Assembly (NCBI GenBank): GCA_036250225.1
Contig: JAPZLL010000006.1
Coordinates: 1,054,001 to 1,118,000 of the forward strand
From: Cercophora sp. LCS_1
Lineage: Eukaryota; Ascomycota; Sordariomycetes; Sordariales; Lasiosphaeriaceae
Reading direction: 5' to 3'
Length of the DNA: 64,000 bases
Each line of letters opens with the position of its first letter. Position 1 is the first letter of the stretch. The translations under genes and the position numbers were made by a program. Below are positions 21,170 through 33,104 of this stretch, in pieces. The notes under the pieces were generated by a model. The model was given only the letters and a program-made list of their open reading frames with translations, was not told the DNA's origin and made no database searches.

Positions 21170-21600
21170 TGTCTAGAAAAACGGATGGGGTCGGGTTTAC
21201 AGGGGGGATATGGAACGCAACGATCGAGAACTAACGGTCAAGGCGTGAAATGTGATCCGAGGCGTAGTGCGACAAAGTTCAAGTACGAAAATGTTTCGGA
21301 CTTCGTAGTATATGGTGACTTGTGAATCCAAGGCCGACTAACTCCTCCATCTCGTAGAACATCACTTGGACAGTGTGCACGCAAAACCATCTTATTCACA
21401 GAAGGTTTGATGGTTTCAATCGCTCAAATTGCCTCAAACTGAACTTGCTACAAACCCTTCCAACTCCATTTCATCAAATTAGGCCGTTTTTTACACGCCG
21501 GCACCTAGAATATCCTGGCCCCTGATCTCAAACAACATCCAAGGAATTCATCACCCAACAAACATCTTACTGGACAACCTGCTGCCCAGTCATATAACCG
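21170..21600. other. Convergent intergenic interval
   Basis: 430 bp between the stop codons of OXP1 (plus) and the AIM24 gene (minus). Only 3' UTR sequence is expected; nothing else was seen. Confidence 0.5.
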
Positions 21601-23082
21601 CTAAACGCTTTCTGTATTCTCGTCGTCAGCAAAAACTGTCACCTTCAGTCTCATGGCTAGAGTCACACATACCGCGTTCCTAGTCTGGATAAACACGGTA
21701 CCGGGTCCCGTAAACTTGCACACCAAACCCTCACCAGATGCAAAGCCTGAAATCAGACCGCCCGAGGTCACTCGCTCGAGGACATACTTGGTGTTCCACG
21801 CAACCAAGTGTCCGTTATCGACAATATACTTTTCCCCATCGGCCAACTACTCATTGTCAGGATTTTCCTCGAGGGCAAACATGGTAAAACTCACATCCTT
21901 GCGAATAATCGCGCCGAAACTGGTCAGCCACAACAGGCCTGTCCCGCTGATCTTGTACACCCACAGGCCCTCCCCGCTGAACATGGCCTTGCCGATTCCT
22001 TGGCGCTTGTAATCCTTGACCACGTTCTGCGTGCTGGCGAGGTATCCGTCGTGGCTGACGGACCATGACTCGTTGCCGCCGAGTCGCAGGCTGGTGATAT
22101 CGCCGAGCATTGGCGGGGCAAGGAGGAGTTCGCCGGGCCCGGTGTAGGTGGAGCTGTTCATTTCGCCGCCGGCAACGAGTTTCTTCATGCTGAACTTGTA
22201 GTTGCCCTTGAGGACGATGGAGGGGGACATGGCGATCATGGCGCCTAGGAGATGGTTAGTGGGAACAGGGGTAAACCGGGGAGAGGCGAAGTACCAGATC
22301 GCGCTTCGAGGGGACAGCCGATGGCGAGCTGGATGGTGAGGATGGTATTGCAGTCGCGGTGGCTGATGCGGTAGCTGCCGCCGTTGAAGGTCCCCACGTC
22401 ATCGTTCACAGCTGCCACGCCGCTGAATTGCCCGGCTGCTGGGGCGCCGGCGATCAGGCTGGCTGTGGGATCGCCCTCGATCTGTTGCTGGTATTGCTGC
22501 TGCTTCTCGGAGGGGTAGTGGCCGTTGTCTTCCTCTTGTGGGTATGTCGGGGGAGCGGAGAACTGGGGCGATTCGTGCGACGATGCTGCCGAGACAGAGG
22601 ACTGGCTGCGCATGTGAAGGGGGAGGGCTTGGGGTTGTTGAGGCGGCGGCGCAAACTGCTGCTGTTGCTGCTGGGGGGGCGGGGCGTATTGTTGGTGTTG
22701 TTGTTGTTGCTGCTGCTGCTGCTGCTGCTGGGGAGGTGGAGGGTATGATTGCTGCTGTGGTGGGAGAGGGTATGAGGGTGTTGAGGTCTTGGGCGGAGGG
22801 CTGGCCGATGCCTGGGGAGGAGGTGGGTAGTTTCGTTGCTGACCACTACTAGGGGGCGCGGGATACGAAAACTTGGTCTGGGTGGGAGGTGCAGACATGG
22901 GGGGAGGAGGGTAGTTGTTCTTTGCGGCTGCGATCCGGAATCGTCAGTATCTTCATCTCCAAGCTTGGTCTGGCATTGCACACATACCGTTGCCACCAGG
23001 GCCGGTGGGCGGGGCTGTCATGGTGATTAGCTGGCGTCCCCCATAAGCGGTCTATACACTCACGAGGATAGTACCCAGACAT
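21601..23082 (-). CDS. AIM24-domain protein with Gln/Pro-rich N-terminus
   Basis: Five exons on the minus strand: 23082-23064 (19 nt), 23014-22988 (27 nt), 22927-22295, 22244-21895, 21846-21601, totalling 424 residues and all in phase. The first two are micro-exons joining MSGYYP to PPPTGPGGN. Exon 3 encodes a Pro/Tyr/Gln-rich region with poly-Gln (plus-strand 22700-22730). The AIM24 fold covers about residues 195-410: LAIGCPLEARSGAMIAMSPS across an exon junction, GGEMNSSTYTGPGELLLAPP, the splice-restored RKDLADGEKYIVDNGHLVAW, and SGEGLVCKFTGPGTVFIQTR. Yeast Aim24 is a mitochondrial inner-membrane protein supporting MICOS. This version has a low-complexity N-terminus rather than an obvious presequence, so its location is unclear. 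The last intron (21894-21847) is needed because the unspliced frame stops at its 3' end. Confidence 0.88.
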
Positions 23083-24645
23083 AGTCGCAAGCTGTCTACA
23101 GCCCAAAAAACCTCAAGTTTTCTTCTCCGAGCGGTGTTTAGCGTTCTGGGTTGTGGCAGACGGCGCCGGCAGTCGTAACTGAAGCACCCCGCACTTATAC
23201 AGCTTGGCGAATCCTTTCGGCGCAGTCAACCTAGATCGCAACCTGCGCGATGTGCTTTCCAAACCCGGCGACGAGAAGTCGTTGGTTCAATGCTGAGCTT
23301 AAAAGAGCTATCAAAGAGTTGCTGAATCCTTGGCTGAGATGCGACGCAGCCTTATGACAAAGAAGAGACAAACCAGCCGAGCTATTTGGGGCGGGCTGCA
23401 ACAGCTTTTGAGCCGTTCGAGGTCGCCCAACTCGCGCGGCCTGCATCAGCGGAGCGGGGTGGCCCCCAATGGCCCATGGCCATGCCGTCTGCCGCCACGG
23501 CATTAGGCGGGTCTAAATCGAGAGCAGATTGGAGGGGGGTATCCAATCACGACAATGGGAGCTTGAGGTGAATCTCCAGCCCTGGGAGAGTGGCAGTCTG
23601 TAGGCGCGGGAGCGGGTTTGACGAGGGCGCTTAGAGCCAGAACGAGAACCCTACGGTCGCTTCTATTGGCCGGCCAAGCCAGAGCGACTTGTCCCAGCTT
23701 GTGTCCGCAACATCCAGCATCTGGGCATCGGCAAAGTTCACCTTTTTGATTGCTAGTATCCGATTTAGCAAAGACCTGGGTAGTACAGCGCCATGAAATT
23801 CGGCCTGTGGTCGGCGTCTGGCAGATGGGCGAGGTTTCCATATGGCCATGCTGATGGGTAGAGTGGACAAATCACTGCTGACCAGCGGAAGGACCGGAGC
23901 AACTTTGAGCTCGCACTTTGATCGAATCCGACACCGATGAGCGTTATTTCGTTATGTAGATACCTCAAGCTATTGCTCCAGGAATTTTGCGCCATGACTG
24001 GTTTTCGAGCGCGCGCCTGGTGGATGTTCTAAATTGCTTCCATTTGCTCACAAGGCTGTCGCTGGGTGCCAGCCCAAGCACAAGATCCGCTGACATAATC
24101 CCGCCGCGATGCGGGAATCCCCGCTTGTCAACGGCTTCCAGTTCCGCCGAGCTCCGGTTTTTCCTCAGATTGGCCAATCATGGCTGACCTGCGAAGAACA
24201 CTCTGGAACGAAGCCATTGCCTGCCGGGATCGTCGGGCTGATGTGGGTTGCATCACCACGCATGGCTTGAGGTTCTCGGAGCTCGGAGCCCCTGCAAAAA
24301 AAAATCCCAGTGACCTGACATCGGCGACGACAACGAACAACAGCGCTCCGCATCGAACCACTGGAGGACAAAAACAAATACTGCCTTCCTTCTCCCTTGT
24401 GCGGCACGCAACCCATCCGCCACCCAACCAGGGGGACTCAGCCGACAAAATCCGTCAGCTGCCAACTTTTCCCGAAGAGTGCCGCGGAGGGTACACGGCG
24501 GCCTCATCGTGCCGAACCCCCTTTCCCCGGACCCGACGTTCGTTATCCCCGGGTTTCCAAGCCGACGACACGTTGGTTCTCCCAACACCTCGACGTTTGC
24601 TCTCTTGAGCCCGATTTCCCTCCCGACAACACACCGATCGCTACA
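23083..24645. promoter_or_regulatory. Divergent promoter region, AIM24 gene / DUF1279 gene
   Basis: 1.56 kb between two divergent starts. No ORF with family motifs and no RNA gene were seen. The last 250 bp before 24646 are C/T-rich, consistent with the transcription start region of the plus-strand gene. Confidence 0.45.
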
Positions 24646-25525
24646 ATGCTGCGAAGGGCGACCGGGGCGCTCAACCCCCTTTTCGGGCCCAATGGTGCCG
24701 CAAAAAGAATTGCAAAAGAGGTCGCAGGGAAAAGACAAATAGTACAGCCGAGGAAGGCTTCGACGAAGGCACCGTGGCAGCAGACGTCTCGAATCTCCTC
24801 GCTCTTGTGGGCACAACGGGTTTCCAACATCAAGGAGATAACAACAAAGCGGATGGGGCCCTTCAGGGCATCCCTCTTTCCGGCGAAGCGACCATTCCAT
24901 ACGACGAGGGCACGACGGGCTGCAGCCAACGAGCCGACAACTCTTAGTGGAAGATTAAAAAAGCTGTCGAGGGAGTATGGTTGGACTGCGGTCGGCGTTT
25001 ATATGTCACTCTCAGTGTTGGACTTCCCCTTTTGCTTTATCCTAGTACGAGCAGTGGGGACAGAAAAGATCTGTAAGCGTGTCTCCGGGTTAATTGTTGG
25101 GCAGATGCTGACAAACTCCAGCCGAGGTTGAGCATGTTGTGGTTTCCAACGTCTCTAAGTTCATCCCCGAAAGAGTCAAGCAAATGTGGAACGAGTTTCG
25201 TCACGGTGGCAGCAAAACTGAAAAAGGGGAGGTCGCCGATGGGGTTCCCGCTGAAGGCGCTGAAGCCGTCGGATGGGGCGTTAGGGAGGCTGACGCCAGG
25301 ACCGCACAGGAGGGAGCAAGTGAGTTCTTTAATTCCCAAAATTCTCGCAACGTCGTGACCGCTGACGCCCATGGAGGCCTCGCAACCCAACTTGCGCTTG
25401 CGTATGCGATCCACAAGAGTTTCATCTTTGTGCGGGTGCCCCTAACTGCCGCCATCCTCCCCAAGGTTGTGCGGGTTCTGAGGTCATGGGGCTGGGAGAT
25501 TGGCAAGAGAAAATCCAGGCGGTAA
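24646..25525 (+). CDS. Mitochondrial DUF1279 (FAM210/Nat2-like) membrane protein
   Basis: Three exons, 24646-25072, 25122-25319 and 25377-25525, give 257 residues. The N-terminal 95 residues are Arg/Lys/Ser/Ala-rich and nearly free of acidic residues, as in a mitochondrial presequence. The DUF1279 core follows: LSREYGWTAVGVYMSLSVLD entering a membrane segment (about 108-135), a charged variable loop (about 145-205), then LATQLALAYAIHKSFIFVRV and PLTAAILPKVV (about 210-240). Animal FAM210A/B and yeast Nat2 are mitochondrial membrane proteins affecting mitochondrial translation and respiration; a direct enzymatic activity is not established. The second intron (25320-25376, 57 nt, GTGAGT...GGAG) is stop-free and in frame. 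Removing it restores the family spacing between loop and second membrane segment. Confidence 0.85.
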
Positions 25526-27383
25526 GGGGCGTCTCTCGCGCCGCTAGCCCGGTACATGTAAATAAGACTGAGGGCGCACCTCGATAATCCCAGTGCCGCG
25601 GCAGCTGCGACGTATATATTTATGTATGAATAAGGCGCATAGACAGACAACTCATAGATGTATCATCCCGTTTATTGGTTACAGGGCTCGGCGTTTGGGG
25701 AAACAAGACAGGTGCCGGTTACAAATCAAATGGAGATGGTCCCGGAACCGAAGATGGGTGGAGTTCTTGGTGATGCCGATGTTTCACCCCGAGGCTAGGA
25801 GAAGAGACTTGCCAGGTGGATTTCGAACGTCGCCGGGATGCCCTCGCTCTCCGGCGGCTTCGCTTTTTGCGGTCCCAGCCCCGAACACGAATTCGGCGCA
25901 GAAATTTGCACATCGTCGGCTTGGCTGCCGGTTCTTGGTGTCGTGGGAATAGAGTTTGCGCTAAGTGGCCTCCCTCGTAAATGCGCCACTCAGGGGCCAG
26001 GATATCGCAATGAGGTTCCGCCCTTGACCTGGATGGTTGGTCTTTCTCTCGCTCAGAAGCTTTTCACCACAGTAGTCGGGGCAGGTGTCATGGCGGTTAC
26101 ACTTTTTTCGATCCCGTCATGCGCCGTCGACCTGACCGCTGTTCCATCGATCTCCCTTGACTTCCCCGACGGAAAGGCATGTTACGAAGTCACTTTTCTG
26201 TGGCGTTGTAACTGGCTTTTACCCGCAACATTCAAGCCGTGGTTACGTACGGGGTGTAACGCTCCAGTCCAATTCGGTTCCATTCGCCTGGGCGTGAAGA
26301 TGGGATCCCTCTCCGGTGAATCCCCACAGCAACGAGAAAACCAGTTTTCGGTGAAACCTCCAGCGCACTATCGAAGTATGTTTGATGTGAAAGCAGCATC
26401 GACACAAGATTAACGGCCTTGGCGACTTGGCAACCTGTAACGCTTGCCCACGCGTCCACCATTGGCCGACTCAGCTGTGGACGGGCGAAGAACAAAGTTT
26501 AAACTCTAGATCGCGCAATTTCGTGTGGGGTTGACTCGCCTTCTGCCCGGGGGAGGCTGAGCAAGTCCTCCAAGGTGCCCGAGGTCGCCGAAGGTCTCGA
26601 CATCTTGGTTGTGGCTTCCAACTTTGAGGTTCGTTCCCAAGACCCCGAACACCGACTCCGCAAGTTCCGATCAACGTGCCATGACCGCCACAATGTGGCC
26701 GTTCCGCAGTTTCGTCCCACTCATGAAACCGAGGTTCGGGGCGGCCATCCCACATGAGACCGAACCGCATGCTCCTTTGCCGTGCCCGAACTGGTTCGAC
26801 CCCCACCCCGTCCAACTCGCGATGTCAAACAACTAGACAGTATGGAAGAGAGACCACAGAGGTCTGGACTCACCGGTTCAACTTGGCTTCGCTTAATAGC
26901 GTCTCCTGTCGCAGCTGCCGCAGGCTAAGGCAGACGGCATTGAGTTCGGACGTCTCGCAGATCGACCAGTCCCTGGCTAGTCGTCTCCCTAGCCCTCTGA
27001 TATTTTTCTTCTGGAAGCCAACAGGGCCAATGGCCCGAAGGCGTTGGACTGACACCGTCTCGGAACCGTTCTGCACTTTTAGACACCTGACCATGCTGCG
27101 AGGCCCTCGGCTAGGCTGGCAATGACCGGTTAGTTCGGTATCAGCATCGCGATTCTCTCCTCTCGCACGCCTGTCAGACTCGGCACCACGAGGGAAATGG
27201 AGGGTTTGTAAGTCTCGAGCCTCCTAGCTCCCCGCTTGGAGATGCCATGGGGGTCGAGGTACAAACTACAAGCGTAGGTACCTAGTTTGGATGCTCTGTT
27301 CGACCGTTGCCAAAGCGGCCCTTGTCCATGTCGGCCGTGGTCACAGGTCCAGTGGTCCCCTTGTCCTTGATATTTTTTATAAG
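25526..27383. other. Gene-poor interval
   Basis: 1.86 kb with several 60-190-codon ORFs but no recognisable motif, no repeats and no RNA gene. The last 100 bp form the leader of the gene at 27384, with an AT-rich GATATTTTTTATAAG just before the ATG. Confidence 0.45.
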
Positions 27384-28202
27384 ATGCTATCTCGCATTCT
27401 TTTCCCGAAACAGACATCTCGGCAGCTCACCCCAGCACTCAGTCAAGCAAGCAGGCCATCGATTGGACGAGACCCATCACTCACGCCATCGACTTCAAAC
27501 TCTAACCCCTCCTCACCTTCCTCGCCAAATCGCCCTCCCACCGTTTATATGTCTTCATTCGGCTACCCGCCTCTCACAACCATGATTCCCTCACAACAAC
27601 CCCTTGACCTGCCTTTGATTGCACCCAACGCTTGCTGCCTTGCCTACTACCACGACGTCGTCGCATCTGCTCAACTCTCTCCGCTGTCTACGACAGCGAC
27701 CTCCTTGCCATATTTCAATAACTTTGCTTTTGGAGACGCCACTGTCAACTACGCTATGCCTAGCTCCTCACCACCGCCCACAACCTCGTCTACGATGTCT
27801 TCGTCGGCGATCCCTTCTCCTGCTCTCAGTTCTCCCGCAGTCCCATCGCACACGGCTATTTCACCCGCAATCATATCTCGACAGGAGGTACCAAAACCAG
27901 TACTGGTAATGCAGCCACCACAGCCATACATCCCATACATGGCAATCCCCGAAGACCCGTCTGTGATGCAGGCGCTGGACATTGCGCGGGACACATTCGA
28001 GGGGTCAATAGAACCAACCGTCTGCAGAATCCTCGACGAGGCCATCGAGAGGATATGGGGGTACGTCTTGGCGCAACCGGATACATATATCCTGACCAAG
28101 GATCAATTTGCCGTCTTCAACTACTTCCAAGCACGGTTCCGGGGAAACAAGATCGCACAAGCAGCAACAGCGCGGTTCTGGAATAATTTTAGGGGCGAGT
28201 AA
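27384..28202 (+). CDS. Hypothetical protein with helical C-terminus
   Basis: Single exon, 272 residues from ATG 27384. An in-frame ATG at 27549 would give 217 residues, and the frame is also open upstream to 27291. The N-terminal two thirds are Ser/Pro/Thr-rich and disordered, with tracts such as SSPPPTTSST. The C-terminal 75 residues are ordered-looking and rich in helix formers: QALDIARDTFEGSIEPTVCR, LDEAIERIWGYVL, TKDQFAVFNYFQARF, ending in ARFWNNFRGE. No known domain is recognised. The contrast between a disordered N-terminus and a compact C-terminal helical block suggests a small protein-interaction module, perhaps a lineage-specific regulator. Reality is supported by frame length and composition only. 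Confidence 0.6.
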   Translation: MLSRILFPKQTSRQLTPALSQASRPSIGRDPSLTPSTSNSNPSSPSSPNRPPTVYMSSFGYPPLTTMIPSQQPLDLPLIAPNACCLAYYHDVVASAQLSPLSTTATSLPYFNNFAFGDATVNYAMPSSSPPPTTSSTMSSSAIPSPALSSPAVPSHTAISPAIISRQEVPKPVLVMQPPQPYIPYMAIPEDPSVMQALDIARDTFEGSIEPTVCRILDEAIERIWGYVLAQPDTYILTKDQFAVFNYFQARFRGNKIAQAATARFWNNFRGE

Positions 28203-29031
28203 TCGGGCGTGTGTGAAGATATTTTGGGGACCATGTTTCCGAATCCGGGCTGTTACCGGCACCGTTACGGCGGACCCCGCAAAACCGGTACCGGACACGG
28301 GAGGGGCAGCCCGGCGCATGCTCCGGGCGAAGATGGTGCGGCGCTCCGGGCAAGCCAGCCGCCCCACCTTAGTTTGCGACGGACTGCCATCTCAAACCAG
28401 TTAACCGTCAATGGATTGACTTGACGGTGCCTCCAGGCTATACCGCTGTTGCCTTTCTGTACCTAGCATTAGCCAGCAAAAGCATACCGTTTTCCTGTCC
28501 TGTTTCAATACAAGATTTTCCAACAAGAGTTCGTATCGCGTGGCGTTGAGATAACACAAAGCCCAAGCATTCGCTTTGAATGGAGATCCCCCGCGCCGAG
28601 TTACAGGGGGTGCCTTCTTCGAAACAAGCAGCGGATAATCACAGCGCGCCAGCGATAACGAGTCGGCGGGCGGGGGACGGACGGACTGATCGGATCTGAT
28701 CTGATGGCTGAATGCAAGCTTGGCGCCGGCCAGGAACGCGCGACATCCGATTCCCCAATTCTAGAAAAAAGGACTTGAGGCTGATCAAGAGGGGAACTTA
28801 AATTGAGGGAAAGAGCAATGTGGGAAGGGGAAGCCAATGTGTTGAGCGGGGGAAGAAGGTGCGTCCCAGTTGTTTCATCGGCCGCTGTTGCTGTTTGGTC
28901 GTCACTGCCCTGTGGGTGTGTGTGCGACTCTACTTCCTTTAATTGAGCTGCATTTCTCTTTTCTCCTCCCTTGTTGAACTCTTCCTCTCCCGATTTCCAA
29001 GTTGGCCGTTTTGGCGACTCACTGGACCAAC
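28203..29031. other. Intergenic interval upstream of PNGase A gene
   Basis: About 830 bp containing the 3' UTR of the upstream gene and the promoter/leader of the next. The last 70 bp are strongly CT-rich. No supported ORF or RNA gene. Confidence 0.45.
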
Positions 29032-31311
29032 ATGGCGATGGATTCGGACGTTGAGAAGCGCGCTCTTTTGCTTCCCGTGGAGAGTCCTATGGAACAACTT
29101 CCTATGAAAGGGGAGGACGCGCCCACGCGGATGCCTCGTGGAAGAGGTCGGTGGGTCACGGCGATGGGGTTGATTGTCGGGGTGCTTTTGCTTTTCATCG
29201 GGATGCATTCGGGGTGTTTTGGGGGTGCTGTTGTTGAGACGGAGGCCATCATCGGTGTGGGTGAGCATTTCCCCGTGCAGAGCAGGTCGCCTGTGACGGA
29301 TCTCGAGGTTGCGACGACGACAACATCGACGGCGCCGGCACCGACCAGGACGGTCCTCAAGTGCTTTGAGGTTGACCAGCCCGTGTTATCGCCTGATGGT
29401 GCGGCAGAGAGTGATGGCGTTGGGTTTAGGGGGGATTATGAGGCCGAGGAGTGCACCGTTTTGCTGATGCGGAGGGACTTTGCGTGGAGTTATGAGGATC
29501 CATTTGTGGGACGGTATACGCCGCCCAATTGCAAATTCAACCGCGTCTTGCTCAACTTCACGGCTGTCAGTCATGGGAGGCAGTATGACCGGTTGGCGAT
29601 TATGTATTTTGGGGATACAGAGGTTTGTGAGTGTCACCACGTTCTATTTGTTGGGAGAAGTGGTGCTGATGATGAACAGGGCGGACTTCGACTGCGCAGC
29701 CCACGACACCGCCCGGGATCAGCTGGACCTATTTGAAGGATATGACGCAGTATCTGTACTTCTGGAAGCAGCCGCAGAAGATTGTGTTTGATCTGGGGAA
29801 CCTGATCAGTACGTGTTGATGTCGAGGAGTCCTTGATATAGACCGGATAATGCTAACGGAACACAGACGAGAAGTACACGGGCATCTTCAACACCACCAT
29901 GACAGCCACTTTTTACTGGAGCGATGTCACTACCGACACAGCGCCGCCCAGCGACCTCATTATTCCCATCTCGGCCCGCCAGTCGTCGGCCGAAAAGAAC
30001 CCTATCAGTCTGTTTGTGGTGCCCGCCCAGAACGCCACAAATACCATAGCCTTCCCACGCAACGTCCGTCGCGCCGTTTTCTCCGTCTCGGCGAACGGCC
30101 AGGCCCTCGAAGAGTTCTGGTGGAGCAACGTCCTGCAGAGCGACATTTGGACCTTCAACGCAACTGCTGGCCAGCTGACGGGGTGGTCACCCTTCCGCGA
30201 AGTCCAGGTCCTGATCGATGGCCAACTAGCCGGCGTGCAATGGCCCTTCCCCGTCATCTTTACCGGCGGTGTTTCGCCAGGCCTGCATCGACCCGTCGTC
30301 AGCGTTGAAGCTTTTGACCTGCGCGAAAAGGAAATCGACATAACCCCATTTCTCCCCCTCCTCTGCGACGGCAAGCCTCACACATTCACCATTCGTATCG
30401 CAGGAATCGACAACACCAAGACACCGCCAATCCTAACAGAGCGTGTAGACGAATCTTGGTATGTTACGGGCAAGATCTTTATCTGGCTTGACTCCGACTC
30501 CTCCATCACGACAGGAACGCCCCCAGTTTTCTCTCTTTCGTCCTCCGTTATCAGCACAACACGTACCGTAACCACAGGCTTTGACGGCAGCAACGAAACC
30601 CTTACGTATCAAACCTCGGTAGAGCGCAAACTCCTCATCACCAACCCCTCTGTGCTGTCTAACGGCTCCTCCTCTCCTGCATCCTGGTCTCAGAACCTCT
30701 CGTATTCCAACGACGGCGTCGTATCAGCCTTTGGCTTCAACGCCCTTAATGACCTCGTCATTTCCGGAACCGACTCTGCCTCTGGCGCTACGGGCTTTAC
30801 CAACACATACCGATACCCCTTGTTTGCCAATTCCACGTATTCCGTCACAAACCAGGGGAACCTGACCATCTGGGCGCACGTTAGGCAGGGCAAGGAGTTT
30901 GCAGCGCAGGGGGCGGGCGTGTATCCCAATGGGCTGGAGGCGTTTGGGGGAAACAAGAGGTATACTGGGAGTCGGCTCAAGACACAAAAGGAGGGTATTG
31001 CCGGGTTTTGGCAGAGTGGAGATGGGATGAATTCTTCGGGATGGGGCACAGCGCTACAGGCTTTCCGCTTTGGCGGGATTAGCAAGGGTGGCGTGCTGGG
31101 GATGGAGGAAGATGTTGAGTTGTATTGGAGGGAGGTTGAGGCTGTGAATGGAACACTCATCAGGGACGGGAAGAGGGGAGGTGTTAAGATGGTGGAGATC
31201 ACCGAGGTGGGCGAGGGGAGCGAGGGGAGCGAGGTGCAGGTGTTTGGCGGGGTGGAGGGTGAGGGAAAGGGGCTAAGGGCATTTTCTGGCCGAGGAGGAA
31301 TCGAGCCTTGA
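29032..31311 (+). CDS. Peptide-N4-asparagine amidase A (PNGase A) type glycoamidase
   Basis: Three exons, 29032-29626, 29680-29808 and 29867-31311, encode 722 residues. A short cytosolic N-terminus precedes one hydrophobic segment (about residues 43-58), so the protein is probably a type II membrane or cleaved secretory protein with a lumenal or extracellular catalytic part. Family features are CTVLLMRRDFAWSYEDPFVG, YTPPNCKFNRVLLNFT, RLAIMYFGDTEVWRTSTAQP across the first junction, GISWTYLKDMTQYLYFWK, NEKYTGIFNTTMTATFYW, and WPFPVIFTGGVSPGLHRPVV. Plant PNGase A releases N-glycans from glycopeptides, including core alpha-1,3-fucosylated ones; many fungi carry this family but activity here is inferred. 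Numerous Asn-X-Ser/Thr sequons fit a secretory route. Splice phases are exact, and the gene stands alone on its strand. Confidence 0.9.
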
Positions 31312-32803
31312 TCTGTAGATGTGCGATACAGTCGTCGAGATGGGATTGCTGAATTGAGAGTAAGCGAATGTATTCGAGGCTGAGCTTCAAAGTGAAGAGA
31401 ATTGGAGTCCGCGGGCCGATATGTGCGCTCGGGGAACCAGGGGCAAACGCTTGCACGTTTATATACCAACCGAGGGGATGTAAACATCGCCCGAAGCCTT
31501 GGAGCTTGGGATGCAGCTGACCGATCCGTAGGCTTTGCCTCGAGTGGTATATGTATTAGTGTTTGGACATCTCTTTTCAACGAGCCAGAACAGTTCCGAC
31601 CCGGATGGTGCAGCGGTTCTCCGCTACGACCTCTAAGAGGCACTGGATTCGACTCTCAGAGTTGTCAAAATGAATCCACATCTAGCCGTCAATCTTCCTC
31701 TCCTCGGGGAGTCGAGGGTCGGCGGCTAGATTTTGCCATTTTTGCCATTCTCCATTTTCTTATCCTGCCCATCCGAAAGCTCAAAGATCTGTTGAACAGC
31801 CACGAGCTGCCAAGAGACCAAGGATCATCTGCAATCCCATCTGCGCGCAGGTCAAGTCTGAGCCGGCTGTAGGTTCACCATCTGGTCGCTCATCCTCGCA
31901 GCGATGATCAAACGTTAGGTGGTCAAGGTGGTGTTTTTCAGCTGCTCGCTTCCACCCAAGCCATGACTCGCATGGATCTTCCAGAAGGCGACTTGCATGC
32001 TGAGCCGTGAACCCAGTTGTAATGTCCCGCTGTCATGCGTTGGATCGCATCAAAGCTTCACTTCAGTCCCGTGCCAGCTCTGGGGGGCTCAGCTCAAATC
32101 GAAACAACCTCAAAGCCAAATCCTATCCATTCGTCCGGCTGTAGCTGTGCCAACGGAAACGAAAAATCGTCTCTCCCTCACGGAGCTCTCCGGCATGGAT
32201 ATCCTGTCGACTTGGTTGGACCCTGGAGACCTCCCTCAAACGATTGCGCGGCAATTGCCTGCACTCAGCTGCAGGCGCGTTGCCGGGCCACGCTGCAGGA
32301 AGCAATGGGTGGTGGGGGTGTCAGGGGACCAAGAGCCGCCAGCGAACCATCGAAGCCGCGCCAGAGATTGCGGCGGTAACCCAAAAACCAGTGGACCCAA
32401 AAAAAAGTGGCGTTGTGCCACGCCGCTTCCTGGTCAACAGGGTCATCGACGCCCCACCACCAGTGGGATGTTCTCCGACATCACTTCACCACGGAAACAT
32501 CAATGCCGCTTGGTTGGATGGGGAACTGCGCCTGGTGATGCACTTTGTATCGCTTGCAGAACGGACAGAAAAAGATCGGCCTGCAAACGCACGCTCACTT
32601 TCAAGTCATGTGCTTGTCCAATGGCAGTCGTTCGACTGATGAAAGACCGCCAAGCTGACGTCCCACATCTTTCGTCACTGCCCCACTTTTGGCAGTCGCC
32701 CAGTCGATGTCGATGCTGATTTCCATCATGGTTCCTCCACCCCCCTTGTTCGGGTTGCATCCTTCCCCCGAGCCCATATTGTTCCTCCTGCAAAAGCCGA
32801 GCA

Positions 32804-32826
32804 GTGTGTGTGTGTGTGTGTGTGTG
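32804..32826 (+). repeat. (GT)n microsatellite
   Basis: About 11 uninterrupted GT units upstream of the MARVEL-domain gene. It is a simple sequence repeat, useful as a polymorphic marker, with no other role visible. Confidence 0.9.
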
Positions 32827-33010
32827 GTCTCTTCTTGCCTCCATAATACCCGATCGATTCCCCCTGCACCCGGAAACTGCTTTATTCCCATAACATCAAC
32901 CACACCTTTGAACGGGCTCCCACTCAGCGCTTCTTACATACCTCGAACCACGACCGCGCAAGACAGTCTGCTCTGCTCACTAAGAACCACCACCACCTAT
33001 ACGCTCGCCG

Positions 33011-33016
33011 TATAAA
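33011..33016 (+). promoter_or_regulatory. TATA box of the MARVEL-domain gene
   Basis: TATAAA 94 bp upstream of the ATG at 33105, preceded by CT/CA-rich sequence, is consistent with a highly expressed eisosome-type gene. Confidence 0.5.
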
Positions 33017-33104
33017 CAGTCTCGTCGCTAAGCTGTCGAGCATCGCGACTTGGCTCCTCTGGACCCTCAACCACAAAACACACCACACCTACAGCCCGCC
33101 CAAA

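Larger units (their letters stand above)
31312..33104. other. Gene-poor interval with Pol III-like relic and GT microsatellite
   Basis: 1.8 kb without a supported gene. It contains a run of three small hairpins with A-box/B-box-like sequence (31606-31663), a (GT)n tract (32804-32826), and the TATA element of the next gene. The several 60-240-codon ORFs here lack family motifs. Confidence 0.5.

Noticed and set aside
25838..26413. Plus-strand ORF of 191 codons
   Set aside because: No motif or splice-extended partner; a single moderately long chance frame in intergenic DNA.
31606..31663. tRNA gene
   Set aside because: A-box and partial B-box are present, but no acceptor stem, D-arm or 7-nt anticodon loop can be formed; kept only as a finding.
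31997..32719. Plus-strand ORF of 240 codons
   Set aside because: Random-looking composition with many Cys/Trp/Pro, no motif, no start-region signals; similar-length ORFs occur in other frames nearby.
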